Source: Candidatus Obscuribacterales bacterium (lineage in GTDB: Bacteria; Cyanobacteriota; Vampirovibrionia; Obscuribacterales; Obscuribacteraceae). Taken from it: 64,000 bases of DNA. The notes under the pieces are model-generated. The model did not search any database. It was not told the DNA's origin and saw only the letters and a program-made list of their open reading frames with translations. Each line of letters opens with the position of its first letter. The stretch's first letter is position 1. A program made the position numbers and the translations under genes. Positions 1 to 7,828 of this stretch are shown piece after piece. The stretch is taken from assembly GCA_020634035.1 (NCBI GenBank), contig JACKCM010000002.1:186001-250000 (forward strand), read 5' to 3'.

Positions 1-874
1 AATAGTCGACCAAATTAATCAGTTCATTCACCGAGGCGCTGCCCTGGGCCTGTCCATAGGCGTTGTTGGTGCTTCCTGACGGGCTCAGGTTGATAAAGGC
101 GCCACGTATATGACCGGCTGCCGGTGGTGTCGGTGGCGGTGCGATGTTTGAAGCAAGGTCTATGGTATAGATTGTGGTAGAAGAGAGCGGAGAGGCTGCG
201 GTGCTGAATTGCTCGTTGCTGATCGCCAGGGGGAAAGCGGCAAATCCTGCCAGGTCGGCGTCTCTTGTCGAAAGGCTGCCGGTTGCCGGTGTGCCTTCGC
301 CAATTCTTGATGCCGGCTGAGCTATAACTTCAGTGCTGCGGTAGGTATTGGCTGTGTCGGTGCCTGAAGGTACGGGTAGCCCGGACCATGAATTGAAGGC
401 AAAAATGGCCGGGACGAACATGAGCTTAATGGCATCGCTTCCGTCGCGGCGTGCCTTAAGACGAAAGAAGCTCTCGCCGGAATCATTTGGATTGTTTATG
501 AAAGAGTAGTCTCCGGAAGAGAAAGTAATAGGGCTCTCAAAAATTCCGGCATCGCTATCGGGTCCAGCCGGTGCTTTGTTCCAGGATGAACCGCTCAAGT
601 CGAAGAGTTTGTCGGTGACATTGGCTTGAGAAAAGCCGTTTTGAAGATCAGCTCCATAAGAATAGGCTGCCAGGGCGGCTGATTCTACCCCGGACTGCAG
701 CTTGATGGCGGCATAGGCGGTGCGCATCACGTCGGCAGTAAAGGCGATGAAGGCCATCACCAGGGCAAGCATGAAAGCGACCAGGGGCAAAATCGACCCC
801 TGGCTGGCTCGTCTCCTGGCAGAGACTGACGAGTTATTTCTAATTCGCTTGTGTGCTCTGGTTAGGGAACTCAT
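1..874 (-). CDS. TadG-like Flp/Tad pilus assembly protein, partial (C-terminus off window)
   Basis: The frame is open from an ATG at 872-874 to the window edge (291 codons, no stop). The N-terminus is basic, followed by SQGSILPLVAFMLALVMAFI, a Gly/Ser-preceded hydrophobic helix typical of TadE/TadG-type pseudopilin-like proteins that anchor in the inner membrane. The rest is a Ser/Thr/Asn-rich extracytoplasmic region without a motif I can name. The gene overlaps the end of cpaB by 35 bp, which implies translational coupling, and it is the last visible gene of the pilin - tadE - cpaB block. The TadG assignment rests on the N-terminal helix and on gene order. A von Willebrand domain, frequent in TadG, cannot be judged because the C-terminus is missing. 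Confidence 0.7.
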   Translation of the reverse strand, partial: MSSLTRAHKRIRNNSSVSARRRASQGSILPLVAFMLALVMAFIAFTADVMRTAYAAIKLQSGVESAALAAYSYGADLQNGFSQANVTDKLFDLSGSSWNKAPAGPDSDAGIFESPITFSSGDYSFINNPNDSGESFFRLKARRDGSDAIKLMFVPAIFAFNSWSGLPVPSGTDTANTYRSTEVIAQPASRIGEGTPATGSLSTRDADLAGFAAFPLAISNEQFSTAASPLSSTTIYTIDLASNIAPPPTPPAAGHIRGAFINLSPSGSTNNAYGQAQGSASVNELINLVDY

Positions 875-1823
875 GAATCTCTTTCTTGCTTCCTGTGAAT
901 ACTTCTACGACCCAACCCACTGAGTTTTTCACGGCGGCGGGCAGTTGTTGCAATTGAGGCGGAACCGGCGGCAGGTCCGGCAGAGAAAGAATCGGCTCGG
1001 TCACGGGAGGCGGAGAGATGAGGCTTGCGCCATTCTGATTGCCTGTTGTTGCCAGATGAGCACTCTCCGGCAGCAGATCCTCTTCGCTTGCCCCATATAC
1101 TTTGGGGGTGTTGGTGGCAAGCCTGTTTCTTAAAATGAGCTTGGGGGTGCCGACTTGTTCGGCATGGGTGATGAGCTCGGCTTGATCCGGGAGCACTGCC
1201 AGAGTGACTCGGTTCTGGTTACGCGAATTTCTTCCTGCTCCATTAGAATTGAGCATATCGCGAGTGGCGGCCATGAGCACCTTCACGTTTTTGCAAATCG
1301 TTTTGGTGTATTTCTGACTGTTTTTAGTGGTGGTGACCAGGACATCGACTCTATCGCCGGGGAAGAGCTGGTGGTCTACCAGACCTTCTTCGTTGAGCTT
1401 GATGGTCAGAGCCCGTTCGTGATTCTCGAGAGAATGGGAGAGCGTTTTGTTTACCGGATGCAGATAGCCGTTTTCAATCGGATTTCTCTCGGGGATGAAA
1501 ATGGTGGAGATTCTGCCTACCACCTGATTGGTTTTATGGAACATCGCTTCGTTGGCGTAATCGAGAGGAATGTCGATGTATCTGACATCGGCAAATCCGA
1601 CTCGCATGCCGGGCTGGATATCTCGGGCTGCTGCAACCACTCGGGCTCTGGGGGCTTCCTGTGCCGCCGGCTTGGCTGTCAGCATTCGGACCAGACCGAC
1701 CACAACGAGAACGGCAAGCAGAATGCCTATCAGGGTATTGGTGGAATTTCCGCCCTTGACCTGACCCCCACCGCTTTTGGCGGAGAATTTGGCGTTTCTT
1801 TCTGTGCTGACTATCTGCGGCAT
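840..1823 (-). CDS. cpaB: Flp pilus assembly protein CpaB/RcpC
   Basis: A 327-residue protein with a short cytoplasmic N-terminus, one membrane helix (about residues 30-48, IGILLAVLVVVGLVRML) and an SAF-type domain starting near VVAAARDIQPGMRV. The CpaB/RcpC core FPGDRVDVLVT follows at about residue 153. The C-terminus is Pro-rich (about 265-295). CpaB proteins act in the periplasm with the secretin of Tad/Flp pili. The start ATG has AAGGAA just upstream. It lies 29 bp after the TadE-like gene and overlaps the next gene, so it is clearly part of the pilus operon. Confidence 0.88.
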   Translation of the reverse strand: MPQIVSTERNAKFSAKSGGGQVKGGNSTNTLIGILLAVLVVVGLVRMLTAKPAAQEAPRARVVAAARDIQPGMRVGFADVRYIDIPLDYANEAMFHKTNQVVGRISTIFIPERNPIENGYLHPVNKTLSHSLENHERALTIKLNEEGLVDHQLFPGDRVDVLVTTTKNSQKYTKTICKNVKVLMAATRDMLNSNGAGRNSRNQNRVTLAVLPDQAELITHAEQVGTPKLILRNRLATNTPKVYGASEEDLLPESAHLATTGNQNGASLISPPPVTEPILSLPDLPPVPPQLQQLPAAVKNSVGWVVEVFTGSKKEIHEFPNQSTQAN

Positions 1824-1852
1824 GATTCCTTGTTCCTTATCTACTTATGTGA

Positions 1853-2458
1853 TCAGGGAAATTGCTGGAAGAGTTCGGGCATTGCCACGGTTCTCTCCGA
1901 TATGGGAAAGTTCAAGAAGCTTACCGGGGCTCCGTCGGGACCGGTCCATATATCTACCGAATTACCGAACTCGGAGTTACCTGAGTTAAACGGATTTTCG
2001 AGAAACTTGAAGGGATATTCGATTCGAACTGCGATGGTTCCTGCCGGAATGGCATCTTCGGGATCGCTGCCCGCATCCCAGGGGAGTACTCTTACTTTCG
2101 AGCCTGCCGGCAGGTTGCCGGTGTTCTGGGAAGAGAGCAATCGGGCTGAGCCCAGCGCTCCGGCCACCACCGAGTCTGGATTGACCAGTTGACCGTCCGG
2201 GGTGAATCCGACAACGAATTCTCTTACCGAAGGGTCTGAAAGGTTGGGCATACGAGAGAGGGCTCTGGTACCTTCCTGGGCAGCTAGACTGAGGCTCTGT
2301 TTGACATAGAAGACCCGACCGAAATACATTATCGCCACGATTATCAATAATATAAAAGGAATAGCCAGGGCAAACTCGACCATGGATTGACCCTGGTCTC
2401 TCTTTGAGTTTGGCTTCCTGCCGGATCTTCTTTTATATGTAGCGGATAGTCTTGGCAT
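1853..2458 (-). CDS. TadE-like pilus assembly protein (pseudopilin-like)
   Basis: A 201-residue protein whose N-terminus is basic and contains QGQSMVEFALAIPFILLIIV, the TadE-family signature: a Gly-Gln-Ser-Met-Val-Glu-Phe prepilin-like cleavage context followed by a hydrophobic helix. The remainder is extracytoplasmic and has conserved-looking YVKQSLSLAAQEGTRALSR after the helix. TadE-type proteins are prepilin-like components processed by the pilus prepilin peptidase and needed for Flp pilus assembly. It sits between the putative major pilin and cpaB on the same strand. I see no second membrane segment. Confidence 0.82.
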   Translation of the reverse strand: MPRLSATYKRRSGRKPNSKRDQGQSMVEFALAIPFILLIIVAIMYFGRVFYVKQSLSLAAQEGTRALSRMPNLSDPSVREFVVGFTPDGQLVNPDSVVAGALGSARLLSSQNTGNLPAGSKVRVLPWDAGSDPEDAIPAGTIAVRIEYPFKFLENPFNSGNSEFGNSVDIWTGPDGAPVSFLNFPISERTVAMPELFQQFP

Positions 2459-2588
2459 CGTATAATCATATTAAAAATGGAAACCGTTGTCATTCTGATT
2501 AATCCGGTTTTATCCATTTTTTAATGGAACAGGGAGCGGCATTGGCTCGCTCCCTGTAATAAGTCGGTTCTGATTTCTATCAGTTAAC

Positions 2589-2813
2589 TTAGTCGAGAAC
2601 CCAGGGGGTAGCGGTGGCGTTGATGGTTCTGCCGGGGTTGCCGGACTGAGTACCGCCGTAGTTGATAGCGTGCTCGACGTTATAGATCATGTCTGCACAG
2701 ATATGACCGAGGGAGCCCAGAGCTACCATACAGAGAGCTGCGACAGCACCGATGCCGATTGCATACTCGACCATGGATTGACCGCGATTATTTCTTCTGT
2801 TTCTTCTAGCCAT
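2589..2813 (-). CDS. Flp-type pilin (small prepilin-like protein)
   Basis: A 74-residue protein with a basic leader (about 9 residues), then RGQSMVEYAIGIGAVAALCM. The Gly-x4-Glu-Tyr arrangement and the following hydrophobic helix are the hallmark of Flp/Tad pilins. The mature part would be only about 60 residues, as expected for the major subunit. It is first in the pilus block, and AAGGAAGG about 13 nt upstream of the ATG is a plausible ribosome site. Its C-terminus (GTQSGNPGRTINATATPWVLD) is somewhat longer than in many Flp pilins. It could instead be a minor pilin. Confidence 0.8.
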   Translation of the reverse strand: MARRNRRNNRGQSMVEYAIGIGAVAALCMVALGSLGHICADMIYNVEHAINYGGTQSGNPGRTINATATPWVLD

Positions 2814-3097
2814 AATGTTCTGATTGCCTTCCTTTTTTATTAGTTGCTGGAGTCTTTATTTTGATTGCGCCGAATTTCGCAAACAATTACTAATCGAAAG
2901 AGATTCGCTCACCGAGAATGATTCACATGGAGTTTGCCGATCAATGCAAATCATTCTCAGTAACGAACAGGGATAGATTACAATCATTCTTGTCCGGCAG
3001 TCAACTGGTAGGGACTAATGTTAACTAATTTGTCAGCAGGGCAGGCACCGGAATGTAACCGGAGCTTCTCTGGCTCAGGAAGATACGGCGATAGCCC

Positions 3098-3120
3098 CGG
3101 TGGCTCTAGGCGGAGCACCG
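3098..3120 (-). promoter_or_regulatory. Stable hairpin in the pilus-operon leader region
   Basis: CGGT-g-GCTC / GAGC-ACCG pair across a 6-nt loop (taggcg), giving eight G/C-rich pairs with one bulge. It is followed at 3119-3130 by a second small stem (CCGAA/TTCGG). No T-run follows on either strand, so it does not look like an intrinsic terminator. It could be part of a structured 5' leader of the pilus mRNA. I compared it by eye with common riboswitch cores and found no match. Confidence 0.35.
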
Positions 3121-3159
3121 AAAATTCGGACTATATATATGATCGTTATTCTCGCGAAC

Positions 3160-3191
3160 GCGATTAATCGCAGTTAGTTGCAATTAATTGC
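3160..3191. promoter_or_regulatory. Two phased 12-bp palindromes, candidate operator
   Basis: GCGATTAATCGC (3160-3171) and GCAATTAATTGC (3180-3191) are both perfect palindromes that share the core GCxATTAATxGC. Their centres are exactly 20 bp apart, two helical turns, the geometry expected for two repressor dimers on one DNA face. They lie just 3' of the GT2 gene and about 350 bp upstream of the pilin gene. That they bind a regulator is inference. Confidence 0.4.
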
Positions 3192-3198
3192 GCAAATG

Positions 3199-4248
3199 TT
3201 ATTTGAGAGCGATTTCGGCTTCCGCCTTTTTCTCCCGGACCTGTTTGTGCAATCTCTCCCTGGCCTGGGCCAGGTCGTTTTCTGATTCGACAATGATCGC
3301 TTCCATATAGCTATGGGGCACTCGTCTTTTCTTGTTAATCTCCTGCCGTTTCTTGAGCATGTTCGGCAGCATCGTAAGAGCTTTAAAAGTTCCTTTGAGC
3401 CAGGGAAGCAGCTTTCGACTCTGTCTGACCACCACATAAAGATAGGCAGCCTGCCAGAAAAGAATATGGGGAAGGAATTTGATTAATAAGGGGGCCGGAA
3501 TGTTTTTAACTATGGTGTTTATGTTGTTCTGGGCCGAGAGGCTGACGACCAGATCCGAGTAGCCACTACCAGTAGTGCCGCAGCCGAGATGATAGATTAT
3601 TGCAGTAGGCACATAGAGGCATTTGTATCCTGCACTCTGTGCCCTCAGAGCCATGTCCACATCTTCTAAATAAGCGAAATAATCATCGTCGAAAAGACCG
3701 ATATCATCGAAGAGGGTGCGGCGATACATGGCGGCTCCGCCGCAGGCTCCGAGTATAAATCTTTCATGGTCGAATAGACCGGTATCTTTCTCGCCGTGAC
3801 CGATTCTGCCCGGCAATCCGCCGCGTCGGTAGCCGTCTCCTACTCCATCGAGCAGTTCGGGATCTTCGTAGCCGAGCATTTTGCATCCCACAGAACCCAG
3901 CTCCGGTCTGGTATCGAGGACGGCCACCAGCTCTTTCACCCAGTTGGGATCTACGATGGTGTCATTATTAATCAGGGCGATATACTCGCCTGCGGCTTTG
4001 CGAATGCCCGCATTGACCGCCGGAGCGAAGCCGGTGTTCACATCGAAACAGATCAGTTTGACATCGGGATAGGATTCTTTCAAGAATTCAACCGAGCCGT
4101 CTTTGGAGCCATTGTCCACTATCCAGGTCTCGACATTCTCGTAGGTCTGTTTGGCTATCGAATCGAGGCAGCCGGCCAGAAATCGTTTTCCGTTCCAGTT
4201 CGGTATAACGATTGAAACCAGCTTCTTTTCCTGTTTGTCTTGGCTCAC
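3199..4248 (-). CDS. GT2-family glycosyltransferase (rhamnosyltransferase-like)
   Basis: A 349-residue GT-A fold enzyme. IVIPNWNG (about residue 13), DNGSKDGS (about 46) and the donor-site NNDT (about 93) are the standard GT2 nucleotide-sugar binding elements. LEDVDMALRAQSAGYKC (about 195) supplies the acceptor-side ED motif. A hydrophobic segment near residues 255-275 may attach it to the membrane, and the C-terminus is basic and coiled. The family transfers sugars (often rhamnose) to polysaccharide or lipid-linked acceptors. The start is GTG with AGGAAAG about 10 nt upstream. It diverges from a plus-strand operon that also encodes glycosyltransferases, which fits a role in envelope polysaccharide. 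Confidence 0.85.
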   Translation of the reverse strand: MSQDKQEKKLVSIVIPNWNGKRFLAGCLDSIAKQTYENVETWIVDNGSKDGSVEFLKESYPDVKLICFDVNTGFAPAVNAGIRKAAGEYIALINNDTIVDPNWVKELVAVLDTRPELGSVGCKMLGYEDPELLDGVGDGYRRGGLPGRIGHGEKDTGLFDHERFILGACGGAAMYRRTLFDDIGLFDDDYFAYLEDVDMALRAQSAGYKCLYVPTAIIYHLGCGTTGSGYSDLVVSLSAQNNINTIVKNIPAPLLIKFLPHILFWQAAYLYVVVRQSRKLLPWLKGTFKALTMLPNMLKKRQEINKKRRVPHSYMEAIIVESENDLAQARERLHKQVREKKAEAEIALK

Positions 4249-4281
4249 GGTTCAAATTCTTTCCTGTTGAAAACAGTCCAT

Positions 4282-4309
4282 ATTGTAAGCGAAATGCAAT
4301 TTCAAACAA
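4282..4309 (-). promoter_or_regulatory. Putative promoter of the GT2 gene
   Basis: On the minus strand TTGTTT (4304-4309), a 16-bp spacer and TACAAT (4282-4287) form a weak -35 and a good -10. Transcription would start about 27 nt before the GTG at 4248. Confidence 0.35.
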
Positions 4310-4328
4310 ATCGATTTATCTGGCAGTA

Positions 4329-4334
4329 TATAAT
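4329..4334 (+). promoter_or_regulatory. Putative -10 element of the plus-strand operon
   Basis: A perfect TATAAT at 4329-4334, about 75 bp before the GTG at 4409. There is no convincing -35 at 16-18 bp, so activation by another factor is possible. Confidence 0.35.
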
Positions 4335-4408
4335 TTCGACACACAAAGATTCAGGCAAGTTGGTCTTGTCCATTGGATTTCTGGATTCGGATGAGAAAAG
4401 GATCATTC

Positions 4409-5776
4409 GTGAGTACAAAAAACAGCCGAAGAAAAATCTTACTGGTTACCCTCGAGCCGGTCTCCAGTACCATGGCCGGACCGGCGATTCGCTGCCTGGA
4501 GCTGGCGAAGCAGCTTTCTTCCGAGTTCGAAGTAGAGCTCGCCAGCCCGGTTACGGTCAGCGCGGAAAAACAACTGCCGGGTGAATATCCCTGTGGTGAC
4601 AGCACTATCAAGATTTTTACCGGTCTGGGCCGCTCTGCGCTTTATTCTCGGGCGATGGAGAATGACATTCTGGTTATTCAGTCCAATGTCCTCAAGCCCT
4701 TTCCCCGGCTTAGTGAGCTGGGCAAGTATCTGGTCGTCGATCTTTATGATCCCTATCTGTTTGCTGTTTTAGTTCAGTACAAAGATGATCCTGTGGCCGG
4801 CTCCTCCAGTTATAGAATGATGCATGCTGTTCTCGAAAAGCACATGCTCAGTGCCGATTTCTCGATGTGTGCCTCGGAAATCCAGCGGGATTACTGGCTG
4901 GGTCGCTATTGTGCTTTAGGCAGGATAGATAACGCCATGTACGATTTCGATCCCTCCATGCGAAAGCTTATCGATGTGGTGCCCTTCGGCTTGCAAGAAA
5001 AGCCCATTGAACGGACCGGAGACGGTAAGGCTATTCGAAACCGGCGTTATGGTATCGGTGACGACGAGAAGATCATGATCTGGGGCGGCGGTATCTGGGA
5101 CTGGTTCGATCCACTGACGGTGATTCGGGCTGTGGAGCGGGTGAAAGACAGGCTGCCCATGTTGCGTCTTTATTTCATGGGATGGAAATCGCCGAATCCC
5201 AAGGTAGAGGTGATGGGCATGGCTCACCGAGCCAGGCAGTTAGCCACAGAGACCGGCTTGATCGATAAATTCGTTTTCTTCGAAGAAGATTGGATTCCTT
5301 ACGAAGAAAGGGTCAACTACTTGCTGGACGCTGATATAGCAGTCTCGGCGCATTTTGATCTACCCGAAACTAGATATTCTTTCAGAACACGTATTCTCGA
5401 TTATCTCTGGGCCGGTCTTCCTGTGCTGAGCACCGGGGGCGATCCGTTATCAGAAGAGATCGATCGAGAAGGCGCCGGGATGGCGATGCCTTATGAAGAT
5501 CCGGATGCCTGGGCTGAGGCGCTGGTCAAGCTCTGTGATGAAGATGGGCTGTCAAAGCGGTTCTCAGAAGGGGCTCTCAGTCTGTCCGAGAAATATCGCT
5601 GGAGTCGGACCAGTCTTGCCCTTGTAAATTACTGCCGGGAACCCTATCATTTACCTGGTTTTCAAAGACCGACCATGCCCAATCTGGCTGAAAGAGTACG
5701 GGCGGTTTACTCCCGTGGTGGCACCGATCTGATTGTAAAACGCTCCAAAGAGATAGTTTCTGATCTGTTCAAATAG
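4409..5776 (+). CDS. GT-B (GT4-like) glycosyltransferase
   Basis: I place the start at GTG 4409 because AAAAGGA sits 6 nt upstream; upstream in-frame starts lack a ribosome site. The 455-residue product opens with RRKILLVTLEPVSSTMAGPAIR, a GT-B N-terminal nucleotide-fold strand and acceptor loop. It continues through MIWGGGIWDWFDPLTVIRAV and FRTRILDYLWAGLPVLSTGGDPLSE, the C-terminal donor-binding region of GT4-like enzymes. No signal peptide or TM is visible, so it should act at the cytoplasmic face of the membrane. It is first in an operon with a CHAD protein 4 bp downstream and a second GT4 enzyme further on. The sugar and acceptor are unknown. Confidence 0.8.
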   Translation: MSTKNSRRKILLVTLEPVSSTMAGPAIRCLELAKQLSSEFEVELASPVTVSAEKQLPGEYPCGDSTIKIFTGLGRSALYSRAMENDILVIQSNVLKPFPRLSELGKYLVVDLYDPYLFAVLVQYKDDPVAGSSSYRMMHAVLEKHMLSADFSMCASEIQRDYWLGRYCALGRIDNAMYDFDPSMRKLIDVVPFGLQEKPIERTGDGKAIRNRRYGIGDDEKIMIWGGGIWDWFDPLTVIRAVERVKDRLPMLRLYFMGWKSPNPKVEVMGMAHRARQLATETGLIDKFVFFEEDWIPYEERVNYLLDADIAVSAHFDLPETRYSFRTRILDYLWAGLPVLSTGGDPLSEEIDREGAGMAMPYEDPDAWAEALVKLCDEDGLSKRFSEGALSLSEKYRWSRTSLALVNYCREPYHLPGFQRPTMPNLAERVRAVYSRGGTDLIVKRSKEIVSDLFK

Positions 5777-5780
5777 CAAT

Positions 5781-6692
5781 ATGAACGAGAGAGAAGATAA
5801 ATTAACCTCTATTCCAGGTCATCTTCTGGAGCCTGACTGGCTTGCCTTTGAGTTCAAGACAGCCATGAGCGTTATCGAATCTATCGAGCATGCGATCAAA
5901 CCTTTTGAGCACAACGCCAAGAACAAGAGTATTCACAATATCAGGATTGCCTTTCGTCGCTGGTTCTCTATCTGGGAGGTCCTGCGGGAGGATGGCTGGG
6001 AGAGCGATTCTTATGGCAATAAGCTCGGACGCAAGCTGAAGCGCTTTTATAAATTGCTGGGAAGAATTAGAGACTGGGACGTGAATACCAAGCTGGCAGC
6101 CAGAGAAAAGCTGCCTCTGCCGGTTCTTGAAGACTGGAAGAATCGCCGCAAGAAAGCTCGCAAGAAGGCTTTCGAAGAGCTTGCCGAGTTCAAGCTCAAG
6201 GGGCTGATCAAAAAATTGAAGCGCTATCTCAAGGAGCGCCATGAGAAGCTTCGCCTGGAATATATCCGTTATCAAGGCGCCCGGGAGGAGACGGTCTTTT
6301 CTCATCTCGAGAAGTTTCTGGCCCAGAACGAAACCCAGACCAGGGAGATTTCTAAAGAGCTCAAGGTGATGGAGGACATCCATAACTTCAGGCTCAAGAT
6401 CAAGTCATGGAGATATTTACTGGTCGAGTTCTATGGGGTCAGCAACGTACTTCTGGTGGAAGCCCAGAAGCAGATGGGTTATATCGTCGACTATGACCGC
6501 ATGCGGGTTATTCTCGAAGAGTCGTTGACTGCCGCAGAAGCCAAGAATTCGCCTGACCCGCAGGAAGTCTCTATTCTCAAGGAGACTATCGCCTTTGTGG
6601 TCGCCAAAAGAAATATTCTGATCAAAGAGCTGGATCAATCGAAACAGAATCTTCCCTACGGATTTCGCCCGCTTTCAGCCACCTTTGAATAA
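5781..6692 (+). CDS. CHAD domain protein (putative polyphosphate-binding)
   Basis: A 303-residue, strongly basic and helical protein. The CHAD hallmarks are visible: HNIRIAFRRW (about residue 52), LGRIRDWDVNTKL (about 93) and, in the second half, IHNFRLKIKSWRYLL (about 204). The paired His/Arg/Lys helices line a positively charged pore. CHAD domains bind inorganic polyphosphate and often associate with polyphosphate granules. No CYTH triphosphatase domain is fused. It starts 4 bp after the glycosyltransferase and so is probably co-transcribed. A role in polyphosphate handling is inferred from the domain only. Confidence 0.85.
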   Translation: MNEREDKLTSIPGHLLEPDWLAFEFKTAMSVIESIEHAIKPFEHNAKNKSIHNIRIAFRRWFSIWEVLREDGWESDSYGNKLGRKLKRFYKLLGRIRDWDVNTKLAAREKLPLPVLEDWKNRRKKARKKAFEELAEFKLKGLIKKLKRYLKERHEKLRLEYIRYQGAREETVFSHLEKFLAQNETQTREISKELKVMEDIHNFRLKIKSWRYLLVEFYGVSNVLLVEAQKQMGYIVDYDRMRVILEESLTAAEAKNSPDPQEVSILKETIAFVVAKRNILIKELDQSKQNLPYGFRPLSATFE

Positions 6693-6827
6693 GTCCAGGA
6701 TAGTCAAGAGTTAGCAAATTAATAAGTTATCTTGAATCTCTGTGGCCCCGGGCAGACGGCCGCCTACAATAGATAGATCTGAGAGCAAAATTTGCAGTGC
6801 ACCGATTTTAATTGGAATGACCCGCCC

Positions 6828-7811
6828 ATGCCCAAAAAGAAGAAAGTTACCATTTTAGGATCCGGAGCAGCAGGCTTGACCGCTGCCATCTATGCCGCCA
6901 GGGCTAATTTAGAACCGCTGGTGATTGAAGGTCTTCAGACCGGGGGGCAGCTCACCATCACTACGGATGTGGAGAACTATCCCGGATTTCCTGAAGGCAT
7001 CATGGGTCCTGAACTGATGACAGCCATTCACAAGCAGGCTGAGCGTTTCGGTACCGATTTCATCTACGACAACGCTGAGTCGGTCGATCTCTCCAAGCGG
7101 CCTTTTGTGGTCAAGACCGGTGAGCAAGAGATTCATACCGATGTGCTTATCATCTGTACCGGTGCATCGGCTAAGCTTCTCGGTCTCGATTCGGAAAACG
7201 AACTAATGGGCCACGGCGTCTCGGCCTGTGCTACCTGTGACGGATTTTTCTTCCGGGACAAGAAAGTTTTTGTAGTGGGCGGTGGTGACACGGCCATGGA
7301 AGAGGCGATGTTTTTGACTCGTTTCGCATCTTCGGTCACCCTGGTTCATCGACGGGAGCAATTCAGAGCTTCGGCGATCATGACCGAACGGGCTAAGCGC
7401 AACGAAAAAATCGACTTCATTCTTGATTCGGTGGTTGAAGAGATTGGCGACGTTGGCGCCAACGAAGTGAAGTGGATCAAACTCAAAAATATTAAAACCG
7501 GTGAAGTCACCAAACATGATGCCGATGGGGTCTTCATCGCCATCGGGCACCAGCCCAACACCGACCTGTTCAAAGGCCAGCTCGAACTGGACGAGAGCGG
7601 CTATATCGTCACCGAAGGCGAAAGTGTCAAGACCAAAATCAAAGGGGTCTTCGCTGCCGGTGACGTGATGGACAGTGTCTACCGTCAAGCAGTAACCGCT
7701 GCCGGAACCGGATGCCGAGCCGCTCTTGAAGCCCAGTGGCTTCTAGAGAATGAAGAAGCCGAGGATGAATTGTCCGGTGAAAAAAAAACGGCTGAAGCCG
7801 TAAGAAACTAA
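6828..7811 (+). CDS. trxB: Thioredoxin reductase
   Basis: The frame can be extended to a TTG at 6792, but ATG 6828 gives the usual length (327 residues) and puts the FAD-binding GSGAAGLTAAIYAAR near residue 10. The redox-active CATC lies near residue 138. The NADPH-binding VVGGGDTAMEEA follows directly, then HRREQFRAS, and the C-terminal FAD motif GVFAAGDVMD. It reduces thioredoxin with NADPH in the cytosol. A 135-bp gap separates it from the CHAD gene, so it may have its own promoter, although I cannot define one. The next gene starts 17 bp downstream. Confidence 0.93.
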   Translation: MPKKKKVTILGSGAAGLTAAIYAARANLEPLVIEGLQTGGQLTITTDVENYPGFPEGIMGPELMTAIHKQAERFGTDFIYDNAESVDLSKRPFVVKTGEQEIHTDVLIICTGASAKLLGLDSENELMGHGVSACATCDGFFFRDKKVFVVGGGDTAMEEAMFLTRFASSVTLVHRREQFRASAIMTERAKRNEKIDFILDSVVEEIGDVGANEVKWIKLKNIKTGEVTKHDADGVFIAIGHQPNTDLFKGQLELDESGYIVTEGESVKTKIKGVFAAGDVMDSVYRQAVTAAGTGCRAALEAQWLLENEEAEDELSGEKKTAEAVRN

Positions 7812-7828
7812 AATCCGGCGTTTTGGCT

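Larger units (their letters stand above)
2814..3198. other. Gene-free region upstream of the pilus operon
   Basis: 385 bp between the end of the GT2 gene and the pilin gene, both on the minus strand. I find no credible ORF here. It must hold the pilus-operon promoter and leader, but no -35/-10 pair stands out. It contains a strong hairpin at 3098-3120, a smaller one at 3119-3130 and two 12-bp palindromes at 3160-3191, listed separately. The density of inverted repeats suggests regulation of pilus expression. Confidence 0.5.

Noticed and set aside
1155..2192. 345-codon plus-strand open frame over the pilus genes
   Set aside because: It is antisense to cpaB and the TadE-like gene, which have clear family motifs; the plus-strand translation has no recognisable domain.
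3030..3130. Cyclic-di-GMP (GEMM) riboswitch before the pilin gene
   Set aside because: The expected GCAxAGCC and tetraloop-receptor elements are not found on either strand.
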